Positions 1 through 10,503 are shown, numbered from the stretch's first letter. The stretch is DNA of 64,000 bases from Yponomeuta sedellus (GCA_934045075.1 OW203724.1:5381473-5445472); one strand, 5' to 3'. The notes: generated by a model not told the origin, from the letters alone. Program-made: numbers and translations.

Positions 1-176
1 GAAGGCTGCATCTGTACGTAATACAGAGAATAGTGTAAAGAGGTTCGAAATTTCACTGATGCCGGTGAGTCGCCCATTAGCTCAGTTGGAAAGAGCGCTG
101 GCACGGATAGCCAGAGGTCGCGGGTTCGAATCCCGACATGGGTGGAATTTTTAGCCTCTAAATAGGTTTTTAAAAT
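1..176 (+). repeat. Family T copy T1 (tRNA-like SINE), cut by window edge
   Basis: A leader ending TGATGCCGGTGAGTC is followed by a tRNA-like body (72-143) and a tail containing AGCCTCTAAATAGG. The body has A-box-like TTAGCTCAGTTGG, B-box GGTTCGAATCC and a pairing acceptor stem (GCCCAT with ATGGGT). The anticodon loop reads ACGGATA, so C replaces the invariant U33 and this is not a functional tRNA. The same leader, body and tail recur at least eleven times in the window, which makes it a dispersed retroposon. This copy belongs to a subtype with TTAGCTCAGTTGGAAAGAG; a second subtype reads TTGGCTCAATTGGTAGAG. Confidence 0.85.
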
Positions 177-179
177 ATG

Positions 180-345
180 TGATATGTAAATATGTGTATA
201 TTCGGTAGGTCTGTAATACGGAAATATGTGTACCTACATTTGATTGTACGAGTATATTAAACGGGTCTAATAGCGATTATTTATTAGGTAAAACGTTAGA
301 CCCGTTTAATATATAATTACGTATAAGTATCGCGAATCATTAAGA
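180..345 (-). repeat. Family H hairpin element, copy H1
   Basis: Perfect 18-bp inverted arms at 253-270 and 296-313 (TATATTAAACGGGTCTAA and its complement) flank a short A+T-rich loop. The neighbouring GATTCGCGATACT motif (reverse strand, about 318-339) and the ACGGGTCTAA core recur at 32475-32705, 44672-44770 and 46065-46195. This suggests a small non-autonomous inverted-repeat family. I cannot assign it to a transposon superfamily. Confidence 0.55.
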
Positions 346-408
346 AATTGTAGACTTTTAGTCCGGATTTACTTACGGGTGTTGTTATATCGGAAAAGTC
401 TACATGTG
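346..408. repeat. Short element with inverted ends, related to the foldback at 33060-34015
   Basis: It begins TGTAGACTTTTAGTCCGGAT and ends AAAAGTCTACA, so the ends are inverted copies. The interior (CTTACGGGTGTTGTTATATC) and the right flank (GTTTTAGTTCAAAAA) match both arms and the right end of the foldback element at 33060-34015. It looks like a one-arm derivative of that family. Confidence 0.5.
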
Positions 409-510
409 TTGGGCTTACGAATGTTTTAGTTCAAAAATAATTAAGAAATACTACATTTGGTTGGTCTGATAATAGGTCGTAAGCTTATCAATTTGGTGAA
501 TCAAACGTTT

Positions 511-694
511 ATATTCTTTTTAATGCACTAACCCGTGCTAAGGACAATTTAAAAAAAACCTATTTAGAGGCTAACAATTCCACCCATGCCGGGATTCGAA
601 CCCACGACCGCTGCCTATCTGGCACGCATAGCCAGAGGTCGCGGGTTCATATCCCGGCATGGGTGAAATATTTAGCCTCTAAATAGGTTTTTTG
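511..694. repeat. Family T copy T2, palindromic form
   Basis: The left half is the reverse complement of a T tail plus the 3' half of the tRNA-like body. It meets the forward 3' half plus tail near 620, producing a near-palindrome. The left end reads TTTTTAATGCACTAACCCG, the complement of the family 3' end. A weak 7-bp direct repeat AACGTTT (504-510, 699-705) may be the target duplication. Palindromes of this kind recur in copies T6 and T7. Confidence 0.75.
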
Positions 695-1260
695 AAACAA
701 CGTTTGGTAATATATAATATAAAAACTTCCACACAACCATGGTACCGAATTAGGAAACCATGACATCACAAATATGGAAACACACCCAGATTGTGTCTGT
801 TTGTACTAATGTCAGTTTGCCTTTAGAGGGAATTGAACCCACGACCGATTTACTGACGCCAGCAGTAATCAGACCTGATAAATAATTGATAAAAAATTGT
901 AAAAGAGGCTTTGATATAATCGTTTATTCTTATTGATGTGTTGTGACCTTAATTGAGAGTCGTAGTTTCAAAGTCCTGTAACAGAGTAAATTCCATCGGG
1001 CTTAGGGTGGTCAATGGCGGCGGGTTCTTAATAGGGATTTATTTCAAACATGTGTAATTAATTTGTTTGTGTTTCTAACAAATAAACTACATCAGCAGTA
1101 AATGACGGTCTCTCAAGGTTTAATACACGTTAAAATTTATTCTAAAATGTCAAGTTTCCTTTCACAAATTAAATAATTAGGACTTGTAAAGTTAGCTATG
1201 TAAAACTATTAAATATTGCTTTGCATTTAATAGTAGATTGTTAACCAAGGGCTGTATGAC
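695..1260. other. No gene recognised
   Basis: A+T-rich sequence. A B-box-like GGAATTGAACCC near 829-840 (minus strand) hints at a decayed tRNA-derived SINE, but no body can be folded around it. Confidence 0.4.
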
Positions 1261-1261
1261 A

Positions 1262-1560
1262 TCAACTGCATATGAGGTTTTTGGCGCCCGAGCGCAGCGA
1301 GGGCGCTAATTAGCCCGAGTATGCAATAGATGCTTAGACCGAGGTAAACACTCTGCTTTACATATCGATTGTGAGGTAAGTAAAAAAACAAGAAGGCAGG
1401 TTGACTTTTTTTTTTGACTAGACATTTTTCAAAACTTTTGAGAAAGAACTCCAAAACACGAAAAAAAATTACTTTCGCGCCTAGCTAGTCGATTGACTTT
1501 TTTACTCTGCACGATTTTATTGCACGCAAGTGCGTCAAATCGTGCTGGCCAGTTTGATTT
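1262..1560. repeat. Putative repeat with GAGCGCAGCGAGGGC palindrome and a hairpin
   Basis: It contains GCGCCCGAGCGCAGCGAGG near 1284 and a hairpin at 1509-1545. The hairpin's outer arms are GCACGATTT and AAATCGTGC, with a second short stem GCAC/GTGC inside. Similar GAGCG-n-AGCG tracts occur at 11490-11610 and 33540-33585. No coding capacity; the class is unknown. Confidence 0.35.
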
Positions 1561-1919
1561 TTAAATCGATTTCAATTAACATACGATGTGACTGCGAAAC
1601 AAATAGTTCGATATTTAAAACTAAATCTTCATAAATTCTAATATAAATTGTCTCGATTCCGATTCAAGTAAATAATCGATACCCAGAAAAAAAATATTAA
1701 CTTTAAAAAAATATTCTTCTTGCAGTATGAGTATGACAGTTCTTTTTTCAAATTCCAAAACCTATGCTGTAATGTTAACATTACATGGTATGTTTTGAAA
1801 CCTATGCTGTAATGAAATCCATACACCCCGGCATTCAGGGAAATAAGTGACTACTTACAGAGCAAGAGATATTATGTAAAGTTATTAATGGCAATCATGG
1901 AATCTAATACGTATAGGTG

Positions 1920-2110
1920 GTAAGTAGGTAGATTAAAGAGGACTTGAGAAAAGATGGTCAGAGTGGAGTTTCTTCCGCTGCCTTTCTCTACACTACAATA
2001 CGGCCCGAAGGCAGCGACTTTCACTTTCACTTTCATGTTACTTTGTCACTTTGACATTCAGCGAATAGAATGTAAATTCATTACGTTGAAATAAATTGAA
2101 TTGAATTAAA
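1920..2110 (+). mobile_element. LINE 3' end with AAATAAATTGAATT tail
   Basis: The sequence GACATTCAGCGAA followed by GAAATAAATTGAATTGAATT resembles 39485-39550 (GACATTCAGCAAA then GAAATAAATTCATTTC). Both have an AATAAA-type signal followed by a short degenerate tandem tail, as in 5'-truncated non-LTR retrotransposons. No ORF is retained. Confidence 0.5.
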
Positions 2111-2119
2111 AAATTTCTT

Positions 2120-2345
2120 TACTTTCCGTCATAAGGTTGTCTGCAATATGCTTTTAGCAATAAGGCCGCAAATTGTACTTTGTATCTTTACATGTTGTAT
2201 CTTTACAAGTACAATAAGTGCTCTGGTGTACAATAAATAATATTCTTATCTTATCTTTATTGTACACCGGGAAAATCAAACTATTTACAAAGATTACTAA
2301 TAATAACAAACCATTCCACTACAAATTATCAAATAGGTACCTCAT
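2120..2345. mobile_element. Two LINE 3' tails arranged tail to tail
   Basis: Forward copy: AAGGTTGTCTG, hairpin GCTTTTAGC, AATAAGGCCGC, then GTACAATAAATAATATTC (to about 2240). A reverse-strand copy starts at once with TCTTATCTTTATTGTACACC. The same 3' region occurs at 13333, 19629, 27055, 54962 and 60395. The hairpin after GTCTGGAAGA is conserved as a structure rather than a sequence. Confidence 0.6.
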
Positions 2346-2711
2346 AGAAGACCGTTATTATGGCGTTGCTTTGTTAAATTTGCATTTTATGCAATAAATT
2401 AATTTTGAACTTTATGAAATATATATATATATTTTTTTCATTTATTTATTTTACATAATAATTTAATCTCTATTCTCATGGTGAATTATTATTATTATTT
2501 TGTGTATTATTTTGCACTTTTGGTTTAAATAATTCGGAGTGGATAGATTATTTTTTTACCTAATGGGTTAAAAAACGGATACATCGTCTCATCATAGGAG
2601 GGTTGGTTAGTCAGGAGTGTGGATTATCAAAAACGAACGGATGCATCGTGTCATTAGAGGAGGGTTGGTTAGTCAGGAGTGTTGATTACCAAAATATTTA
2701 CTTATATATTA

Positions 2712-3072
2712 GCAGTGGATCTGATTGATTGGAATCAATCACTAGGGTTAAGCAACATCAGGCGCGGTAAGGTGCTGGATGGGTGATCATAAAGTGACTA
2801 CCTCTAGTGGCATTTTTACGAGGTCTTCCGTGCTTCGCAAGGCGCGCTAAGCCGTTAGTGGCGGCTGTGGAACGGCAATCGTAAAGCTATGTCAGAGGCC
2901 TTATGGGCGGCTTGATAACTTCTGACAGTAAGGCCCGCTACTGTCTTGTCTTACAATCCTCCACCAACCCGGAATTGGCCCCCGTGGTGGAGTATGGCCT
3001 AAGCTTCCTGCGATGCAGGAAGAGACCGATGCCTCAGCAGTGGGGACATACAAAGGGTTGATATCATCATTA
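2712..3072 (+). repeat. 5S-rRNA-like SINE (family S5), copy 1, nearly complete
   Basis: The head contains GTTAAGCAACATCAGGCGCG and then GGTGCTGGATGGGTGA. These match, in order and spacing, the internal promoter of insect 5S rRNA as I know it (A box, intermediate element, C box). The body includes GGCTTGATAACTTCTGACAG and AATCCTCCACCAACCCGG. The 3' end reads CAGCAGTGGGGACATACAA. About ten full or partial copies occur on both strands here. I infer a SINE3-type retroposon with a 5S-derived polymerase III promoter. Confidence 0.8.
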
Positions 3073-3074
3073 TC

Positions 3075-3830
3075 ACGTATCTAGTTCCGTTTCTTATGCA
3101 AATGGGGAGTTTCCCAATACATTGGTGCCTGCTCTAACTATAACGCATGTCGTTTTATCATAATTCTAATATTCACAGCACAGTACGAAAAACACGGAAT
3201 ATGAACTACATTGTCAGAGTTACATCGTTGCCAACGTAACACATAGTAAACTCATGCAATAAACTCTACTTTATCCCCACGGCGGCGGTGACGCTTGGAG
3301 GAAATAAAAAACCCACTCGAGCCGAGGTCGGCTTATGACACACGCGGCCAAAATGATATCGAGGGGACCGCGCCAATAAAAATATGTACCTACTTACTAC
3401 ACCCTTATTTTATATCTTAACGCCTTAAGATGTGTGGTTAGGTGACGAATGTAAGGATGGTGCTCGATCGTAAGAAGTTAAGCACTACTCAACGCAAGTA
3501 CTCATTTCTCGGGGATAGCTTTTATTTCTCTCTTTCATTATTATGTTTTTTTTTTGCTTTCATTTTCCCGGAGGCTGAGTACGCACTTGGTGAAAGTCGA
3601 GGGACCTGTCTTTGTTTTAACCTTATTTTCGGGTGATTTACTTAAAATCTCAAACACTTTTAATATGTTCTTGAATAAATTTTCAATTAGGGCTAAAGCC
3701 ATTAGGGCTTTGATATTTGATTACCTTAACTTCCTTCAAACGAATTGAACCGAAAACTTACAGCTGCGTGTAACGAAGTAATATCATTATCAATTTACTC
3801 ATGTGTAGTCAATCATCAGAAGTTTTCCTA
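3075..3830. other. No gene recognised
   Basis: Low-complexity A+T-rich sequence with a G+C-richer patch around 3280-3360. Two short overlapping open frames between 3442 and 3748 have no recognisable domain, no neighbouring exons and unremarkable composition, so I do not call them genes. Confidence 0.4.
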
Positions 3831-4700
3831 AAGCAGAGCTCGTGAAACAGCAAACAAACTCCATCCATCGCACATAATCTTCCGCGACGCAATTTTCATA
3901 AGTTAAAAGCCGCAAGCACCTGGCTCTCAACTCTACAGTAAACCAATTACAGTAAGACGCCGAGTGCCGAGCGCACTAATCCGGAGCGCGTAAATCATCC
4001 CGGAGCCAACTTAAAACACACAAATAACAAGTTTGATACACAGCCTCGCCGACGCCACGCCAGAAGCGCTCCTCCACAAGTTACCTCCAATTTGCATACA
4101 TTATCATCTCAGGTAGTATCGTTCCGACTGCGCGGCTGGGTACGGTGCTAAATGTTGTTCGTTGACTTCCAAACTTGGCTTCACATGGCGCGTTTTACGT
4201 CTGATCGAGAGACAGCCACGTTCTTAAAACGGCCCTCGGCGCGCGCATGATCCAATTAATAATCACTTTCGAACCATTACTGAAGTTCCCATGCACGCAT
4301 GAATAGGCAAATTGAAGCGCTGATTGCGTTATGCTGGAGGCTGGTTTTTATGAAGGTGTTATTCCGCAAACAAGGAGTTATTTCATAAAATTAATAAAGC
4401 TTGCCGACTAGACTCGGAATGTTCAGTAATCAAACAAATGCTCCGCGAAAATTGCATACCCTTTGCTGTAACAATTCTAAATTAAAGCCAAAGATACAGT
4501 GGCGTTTTGCGCGGGGTGCGCTCGCATTTTCTGAGCATCTTCAGATCAATTAATTAGGACGCCCTCTAAATTGAAGCGGCCATTTTTAAATTAAGAACCC
4601 AGACGACTTTGGCCGGCGAACAAATACTTTGAAACTACGGAAAGAAAGGGATTAATTTCATCAAAGTGGGCACCTACCTAAGCCTTTGGATTTTGTGAAA
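3830..4700. promoter_or_regulatory. Repeat-free, G+C-richer island; candidate conserved noncoding DNA
   Basis: This stretch shares no repeat family with the rest of the window and is visibly richer in G+C. It has no long open frame. Several TAAT-type homeodomain core sites (for example CCAATTAATAATCAC near 4252 and CAATTAATTAGG near 4546) lie among unique sequence. Calling it regulatory is inference; it could simply be the least invaded piece of ancestral DNA. Confidence 0.25.
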
Positions 4701-4799
4701 CGTTTTTAATGAACATCATAACTGCGAAATTCTTCTCTAATCTGGTAATATTTCTATTTCAATTAATTGCCAATAAGTCATGAAATTTACGTGTATTTT

Positions 4800-5115
4800 T
4801 ATACTTATGCGCGGTGCAGTGGAACATCGGCTTCTCAATCGGGAGGTCATGAGTTCGTGTCCCGGCATGTACCAATGACTTTGTTTTCTAAGTTACGCAT
4901 ATTTGTGAAGTTATAGTAGCAAAACTACTCGCTAACGGTGAAGGAATACATCGTGAGGAAACTTGACTGTCAACTACCTCAGCGCTTGGAATTGCTAATC
5001 GGAGGTGAGCACCGAGTAGTAACTAAGCCCGTACTCTCACGGGCATATGCTTGAACCATTTTTACGTAGCCTATGTATATTATATTATGTATATTATACT
5101 ATGCAGGCTACATAA
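4800..5115 (+). repeat. tRNA-derived SINE (family B), copy B1
   Basis: The head keeps a tRNA-like B-box region (GAGTTCGTGTCCCGGCATGT). It is followed by the family body CCAATGACTTTGTTTTCTAA, then CTCGCTAACGGTGAAGGAA, then CATCGTGAGGAAAC and a tail region AACTAAGCCCGTACTCTC. The same order of blocks appears in more than ten other copies. The family is common in lepidopteran DNA as far as I recall. No coding capacity. Confidence 0.75.
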
Positions 5116-5164
5116 AAAAAATCTTATGTTATTTTGAAGTTTTATAAGTTATATATATAGTTAG

Positions 5165-5290
5165 TTAGTTAGTTAAGTTATATATATATTGGAGCAACTG
5201 CGTACCTTTTCATTTTCCGAGGGCACCCAAACTTTCATCCTTTTGATATATTGACTGATTTTTAAAAGTATGTTACATAAACATTGTAAA
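5165..5290 (+). repeat. Small dispersed repeat shared with 6865-6960
   Basis: TATATTGGAGCAACTGCGTA, CCTTTTCATTTTCCGAGGGC and GATATATTGA correspond in order to blocks at 6865-6960 (TATATTGGAGTGGCTGCAAC, then CGAAGGCGCC). The left edge has the simple repeat (TTAG)n. The class is unknown. Confidence 0.4.
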
Positions 5291-5633
5291 TAGTATAAAA
5301 ACCAAAAGACGGTCATGCTTTAGGCATTGTCATAAACTGAGTTATATATTTTCAGGTTAAACTTCTTGCATAGAACAGGAAATTTGTAACAGCAATAGGT
5401 TTTCTATGGTAACTTTGTATAGTGCACATTTCTTGCCATAACATTATGATTATACTCACAAATATATCAGTTAATTCACAAGGAAATAATACTCGTTTAA
5501 ACTTACACTAACATTAAATTTGTATAACAATTGCGGATGGAAGAAGAACATTTTGTTCATTTTCACAAATGTTCTTAAAAACAACTACTTTTGGTCCAAG
5601 CTTGGTCACAAACTAACCACTGCCAAGCACATA

Positions 5634-5770
5634 GATAGATAGATAGATAGATAGAGAACACTTTATTGCACCACCAGCAAAAAGAATACAACCATGATTT
5701 CTTAAATTTAAGTAATGTCAATTGGCGGTCTTATCGCTAAGAGCACGTAGTGATGGGGTAGACGGTATCT
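5634..5770 (-). mobile_element. LINE 3' tail with (GATA)n
   Basis: On the minus strand this reads GGCGGTCTTATCGCTAAGAG in complement, then TTTATTGCAC and a (GATA)n tail at 5634-5656. It matches the LINE 3' family with the covarying hairpin; here the stem uses GCTCTTAGC. Confidence 0.5.
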
Positions 5771-5890
5771 GTGGTACTTATCGATATACAATTCTTTATT
5801 TATATTCTTACCAATGTAGCGAAACAATACGTACCAAAACCAGTACGAAGCGGGTTTTTATATAGAAAAAATATTTTGTAGATTTTGTTT

Positions 5891-6153
5891 ATACTATTTT
5901 TATTTTTAATGCTAAGGACAATTTTAAAAACCTATTTAGAGGCTAAAAATTCCACCCATGCCGGGATTCGAATCCGCGACCTCTGGCTATCTGTGCCAGC
6001 GCTCTTTCCAACTGAGCTAATGGGCGACTCACCGGCACCAGTGAAATTTGGAACCTCTTTACACTATTCTCTGTATTACGTACAGGCAGCGACATCTGGC
6101 TGAAGTAGATTCCATCACTTACAGCCCCGACTACCTTCTTTGCCAAGATTACC
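5891..6153 (-). repeat. Family T copy T3 with 12-bp target site duplication
   Basis: A minus-strand copy containing the A-rich tail (complement of ATTTTTATTTTTAATGC at left), tRNA-like body and leader. The direct repeat TAGATTTTGTTT lies at 5879-5890 and again at 6154-6165, an exact 12-bp duplication. This is the simplest member: one unit, tail at one end, 5' truncation at the other. It supports insertion by target-primed reverse transcription. Confidence 0.85.
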
Positions 6154-6344
6154 TAGATTTTGTTTGTTTCAGAATTAGGTAACTCTTTTCGGTAAACAAT
6201 GTTCGGAATTAACCATTTTCTGTGAAGTTCGTTAGAAAAGAGGTATGTATGCCTGGTGGTTTCGAAAGATTTAATACAAAAATATAATAATATTTAAAAA
6301 AAAGCAGTTTAGTAGTTCAAAGTTAGGGGAAGGTCCTTTGTTGT

Positions 6345-6575
6345 TATTACATTTACATTACATTTACATACAAGCACATACATTGCTTCTGGCCCCACAC
6401 TAGGATACCCTGTGTCGTGGGAACCAGAAACAACGACGTCACATACATGTGAACATCCAAGACCTGTTTTTTTTATTCTTTATTCATTTCAGTGTTCCCA
6501 GCTGGGATTCGAACCCGGGACCTCTTGCATGGTAGGCAGACGCGCTACCGCTACGCCACAGAGGTCGTCGAAATT
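6345..6575 (-). repeat. tRNA-derived SINE (family C), copy 1
   Basis: On the minus strand a tRNA-like head begins GACCTCTGTGGCGTAGCGG and carries B-box GGTTCGAATCC. A tail follows containing GGTCTTGGATG, the complement of CAACGACGTCACA, and GGCCAGAAGCAATGTATGTG. Two other copies lie at 12408-12597 and 55990-56190. The head could be mistaken for a tRNA gene, but the shared flanks show a SINE. Confidence 0.8.
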
Positions 6576-7059
6576 TATATAATGCTTATCTCATCCCTAA
6601 ATATGAGGACTACCTTAGTTAGTGTGTCAATGTATTTTAACGTGTATGTACATTTTGGTTGTCAATTGAGCCTGAAACTAGTATATACTACAATTATATT
6701 GTACTAAGATGGTTACCTGTTTTACATGTCTAATAAAACCAAAATAAAAATTGAATTAAAATTTTTGAGAGCTTTATTTTGTATTACCTGTAGGTTATTA
6801 TAATTAGTCCCTACTACTACTCCATACCGGCGAAATACATATATATAAATATTTAGTACCTATATTGGAGTGGCTGCAACGTACCTTTCCCTTTTGCGAA
6901 GGCGCCTGGAAACCGTCTTCCTCGTGATATATTGAGGTTCCTGAAGTACAGTCACTATTACAACTCCGATCGAAGATACAGTCTTTATTTTATTTATTTT
7001 ATTAAGTTTACAAAACAGAATACAGTCGTTACAAATTCAACTTAAAAATACATAAACTG

Positions 7060-7740
7060 TTTGTGTTCTGGACTGCAGTCCAAAGTATGAAAACATAGAG
7101 GTTTTTTAAATTGAAAGCGGGATATGCAGTAATAACTTAATCTAGAACATTAAAACGTTTAGCGTAAATTATATCACAAAATGTTTGATTCAATTATTGT
7201 GTGAAGCGTTGGATGAAGACTAGTTATAAATTATAGAGCTAGTAATCATTAAGACACCGTCTGAAATTTAGGCAGTTATTTCACCTCCCTGAATCATATG
7301 CTTTGGAACTTAATATTATTTCGCTTACCTGTAGTGATTGCGAACGCATCTCGTTCTGTAGAAATTAAAATTTGTTAAAGATAAAAGAATCAATAGTAAG
7401 AAAACAGATTAGCGTAGAGACCTTCGTAATTCACTTATTGATCTGTGAGTCACAAGTACATAAACATGTTATGAGTCTAAAAAAAGATGCTACGTGCTCT
7501 ACCTACGTAGGCATACAAATCATGTCACATTACAATTAAAATTGAATAAAAAAAATGTCAATATAAAACATTCAAACGTAATAATCCACTCCAATTTATA
7601 ATAAAATAAAATTAAAAACTTAAGCTACAATAAAAATGCCCATACAAAATTAAACAGTTTGACATTGACAAAAAAAATGTGACGTACAATTGCTACGTTT
7701 TGTCAGCAAAAAAATCGTTTATGTCATAGTAGCATTTATT
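7060..7740. other. No gene recognised
   Basis: A+T-rich sequence without a recognisable repeat or coding motif. Confidence 0.35.
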
Positions 7741-7743
7741 AAC

Positions 7744-7995
7744 TATAATGTCATGTATGGTGTTGCTCTATCCAGAGATAACCTAAAAAGATGGGGGATC
7801 CTGCCCGAAGATGCTGACATCCTGTGCCGATGTGGAGCTGCACAAACAACAATGCATCTTTGTGTCTGCCCTGAAGCTCCACAGTGCAGGTTGCGGGATC
7901 TCGTGGAGGCATCACCCGACGCGCTCGCAGTGGCGCGGTTTTGGGAGCGAGATGTCTGAGAGGAGGGCAGCGCTTTCGACACGAAAGAAGAAGAT
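7744..7995 (+). mobile_element. LINE C-terminal coding remnant with Cys/His cluster
   Basis: The frame ending at 7959 reads LKRWGILPEDADILCRCGAA then QTTMHLCVCPEAP. A cysteine/histidine cluster of the form C-x-C-(x8)-H-x-C-x-C with QT-x-x-H is typical of the extreme C-terminus of several non-LTR retrotransposon proteins. A related piece lies at 18117-18345 on the other strand and shares GTGGCGCGGTTTTGGGAGC downstream. Truncated at the 5' side; a dead fragment. Confidence 0.55.
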
Positions 7996-8299
7996 GTCAT
8001 GTAGTTTTCTTTGTAATACAATTTTTTTAATGTTTTAATTTCATCCGGTAACTTACTATATTTTTTTGGTGCCATAGTCAAAATGCTTTTTTTATTTAAA
8101 AGTAGTTTACAGGGTTCAATAGCGAGTTTATGTGGATAGCGTATGACCTGTTTCGGTTTTCGTGACCTTCCTCGTACAGTGTGTCGATGTTATGTAACAT
8201 AATAGCTTATCTATTTATTTATTCTAAAAAATAAACTTACAGCAAACAACCACAGAGGCACACAAAATATTTAATCGAACGTGTATCAATGTTATTTAT

Positions 8300-8824
8300 A
8301 AAAACCGGCCAAGTGCGAGTCAGACTCGCGCACCGAGGGTTCCGTACAAACCTGTATTATAGACCTGAGTATTTGGTATGAATTTCAATTTAATACCTCT
8401 ACGCGTTTATGAGGAAATGGGTAGTAAGTTTAAAATTATTAAAAAAATATATATTATGTGATGTAACTAAAAATTTATGGTTTTCGTAATTTTTCCTTTA
8501 TCTATGCTATAAGACGTTGCTTCGTACCAAATTTCAAGATTCTGAGTTCACGGGAAGCACCCTGTAGGTTTTGATTCCCTTGCAAGTGTCGAAAATTTGC
8601 GGCATAAACGGCTGTATCTTTTGATTGCGTTGGCTTAGAAGTTTGATTTTTTCACAACTTCAAGGGACAGTAGACTTGAGTAATTGATATAAATTTCAGC
8701 TTCATACCTCCACGCGTTCTTGAGAAAAAGGGTCTTGACAGACGGACGGACGGACGGACAGACGGACAACAAAGTGATCCTATAAGGGTTCCGTTTTTTC
8801 CTTTTGAAGTACGGAACCCTAAAA
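8300..8824 (+). repeat. Dispersed repeat ending in a hairpin, with internal direct repeats
   Basis: It starts ACCGGCCAAGTGCGAGTC and AGGGTTCCGTAC, and ends with a hairpin AGGGTTCCGT/ACGGAACCCT (8785-8820). Two related segments of about 60 bp (8358-8420 and 8666-8732, both with TACCTC-ACGCGTT-TGAG) lie in direct orientation. A (GACG)n stretch lies at 8738-8768. A fragment of a second copy head (AGCCAAGTGTGAGTCGGACT) follows at 8825-8870. The motif set is common in Lepidoptera; its transposon class is unclear to me. Confidence 0.55.
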
Positions 8825-9200
8825 TAGCCAAGTGTGAGTCGGACTCGCGAACAAAGTGTTCCGACCTATTTTCTAATTTAAATAAAATATTTGAGCCAGA
8901 TCGCTGCCGGGCGTTAGAGTACCAAGAAGGCTGGCGACATAGCCTCGCTGTATAGCAAGGCCAGCGACGAGATCTCCTTAAAGACGACGTATTTATGTAA
9001 ATATCTAACTAAACATTCTATTCTAATTTCATCTATTCCACAGTTTCTTACCCTATTTCAGCACCCACTATTTATCTGCCTCACTATCCGTTAGATGCCA
9101 CTTGTCTTACCCTCGGCTGTTTGTTACCGCATTCGATTGTCATGTCTATGCCGGGCCATGCCCTGACTTGAGAGACCTACTGATGCGAATTGGCTTACTA

Positions 9201-10503
9201 CGAGGGCTGCTACTTATGTATGCAGAATAGAAAAAAGAAAAAGGTATATGGCTAAATATGTTTTTATTGTTTTTCAAAGTATTCTCCACTATGATCGATG
9301 CACTTTTGCATTCCCAATTTGAATTGATGAATGAAACCAATTTGTAAAACACTTTTTCCACTCTGATTGTGGTATCTCCAAAACGTGCTGTTTGAACGCA
9401 TCTACGGCATCTTCACGAGTCGAAAATCGTTGACCACGTAATTTATTCTTTTCATTTGGGAATAAATAGAAATCATTAGGAGCCAAATCAGGGCTGTACG
9501 GTGGATGACCCATCAATTCTATTTTTTGACCATCCAAAAATTTAGTTGTTTCCTGAGATGTATGACAGCTGGCATTGTCATGGTGAAGTATGATTCTGCG
9601 TCGCTGGTTGTTTTGGCGTATTTCTTCAAATACTTCCAGCAAACAAATGGTCGCGTACCACTCTGAATTAACCGTTCTGCGATTCTCCAGTGGTATTGTA
9701 GCCACATGGCCATTAATACCAAAAAAGCAGGCCACCATTTGCTTTACAGTGCTTTTTGCACGAGCCACTTTCGTAGGGTTCTTCTCATTTTGAAACACCC
9801 AAACTGTTGATTGTTGTTTAGTTTCGGGATCGTACGCGTAGATCCAGGATTCGTCACCTGTGTAGATATTATAAACAGATTTTAAGTCGCCTCCGTTGAT
9901 TTTTTTTAAGGTTTTCTTGCACCATTCGACGCGAGCATCTTTTTGATCCTGAGTTAAGTTGTGCAGGATCCAACGCGAACAAATTTTTTTTACAGACAAA
10001 TGTTCGTGTAATATCCTATGAATGCTCGTCATACATATGCCTAGAATAGCCTCTATCTCGCGATACGTAACATGGCGGTCTTGCATAATTAGTTTTCGCA
10101 CAGCTCAATATTTTGTGGCACAACCACCGATTTCGGGCGACCTTCTTGAACTTCGTCCGTGAGCTTACTACGCCAGCAATTAAACTCACTAAACCAGTGA
10201 TACACAGTCGTATTTGATGGAGCTTCACCACCAAAAGTCGAAGTTAATTGATCTACGCACTTTTGTTGCGTTAAACCACGTCGAAAATCGTTATAAATCA
10301 TAGCACGAATATTTTCACGAGTGAGTTCCATTTATTCAGCGATATGACATTTTAAACAAAACAAAACACTAACGTATATAAGAGAAAAATATTAGAAAAA
10401 TATGGCCAGTATTTAAAAAAGAACGAATTTGACCATGGAGGTCAGACATTGCGTTTAAAATTATTGGAATCCCAGATTCCGCGTACATAAGTAGCAGCCT
10501 ATG
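9201..10503 (-). mobile_element. mariner transposon, copy A (about 1.3 kb), TA target duplication
   Basis: Inverted ends read GGCTGCTACTTATGTATGC (left) and its near-complement GCGTACATAAGTAGCAGCC (right). They are flanked by TA at 9199-9200 and 10504-10505, as expected for IS630-Tc1-mariner elements. The 1303-bp length is normal for mariner. It carries one broken transposase gene on the minus strand. A second copy in opposite orientation at 34931-36217 has the same unequal end sequences (CATAGG at the transposase 5' end, CGAGGG at the other). Confidence 0.93.
9289..10331 (-). pseudogene. mariner transposase, frameshifted
   Basis: This was a DDE-family cut-and-paste transposase acting on the element's inverted ends. 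The N-terminal frame (10331-10089) holds the helix-turn-helix region with HWFSEFNCWRSKL. The catalytic frame (10101-9289, 270 residues) has TGDESW (D83), HHDNASCH (D175) and PYSPDLAPND (D210). With 34 residues between the last two aspartates it is DD34D, diagnostic of mariner. A WxPH-type motif is altered to WILHNLTQ. Compared with copy B, one base is missing near 10105, which puts the two halves in different frames. The C-terminus also differs near 9300-9340, where extra bases replace the usual ending. The gene cannot make a full transposase. Confidence 0.93.

Noticed and set aside
72..144. tRNA gene (also at about 5960, 28735, 45686, 47040, 52873, 53497)
   Set aside because: The anticodon loop is ACGGATA with C at position 33, and identical leader and tail flank every copy. 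These are tRNA-derived repeats, not tRNA genes.
2740..2800. A true 5S rRNA gene
   Set aside because: Only the internal promoter part matches; the 5' and 3' stems of 5S rRNA are absent and the sequence continues as a repeat body.
6480..6575. tRNA gene on the minus strand (also 54627-54700 and 56110-56190)
   Set aside because: The cloverleaf-like heads are followed by shared SINE tails and repeated at several places.
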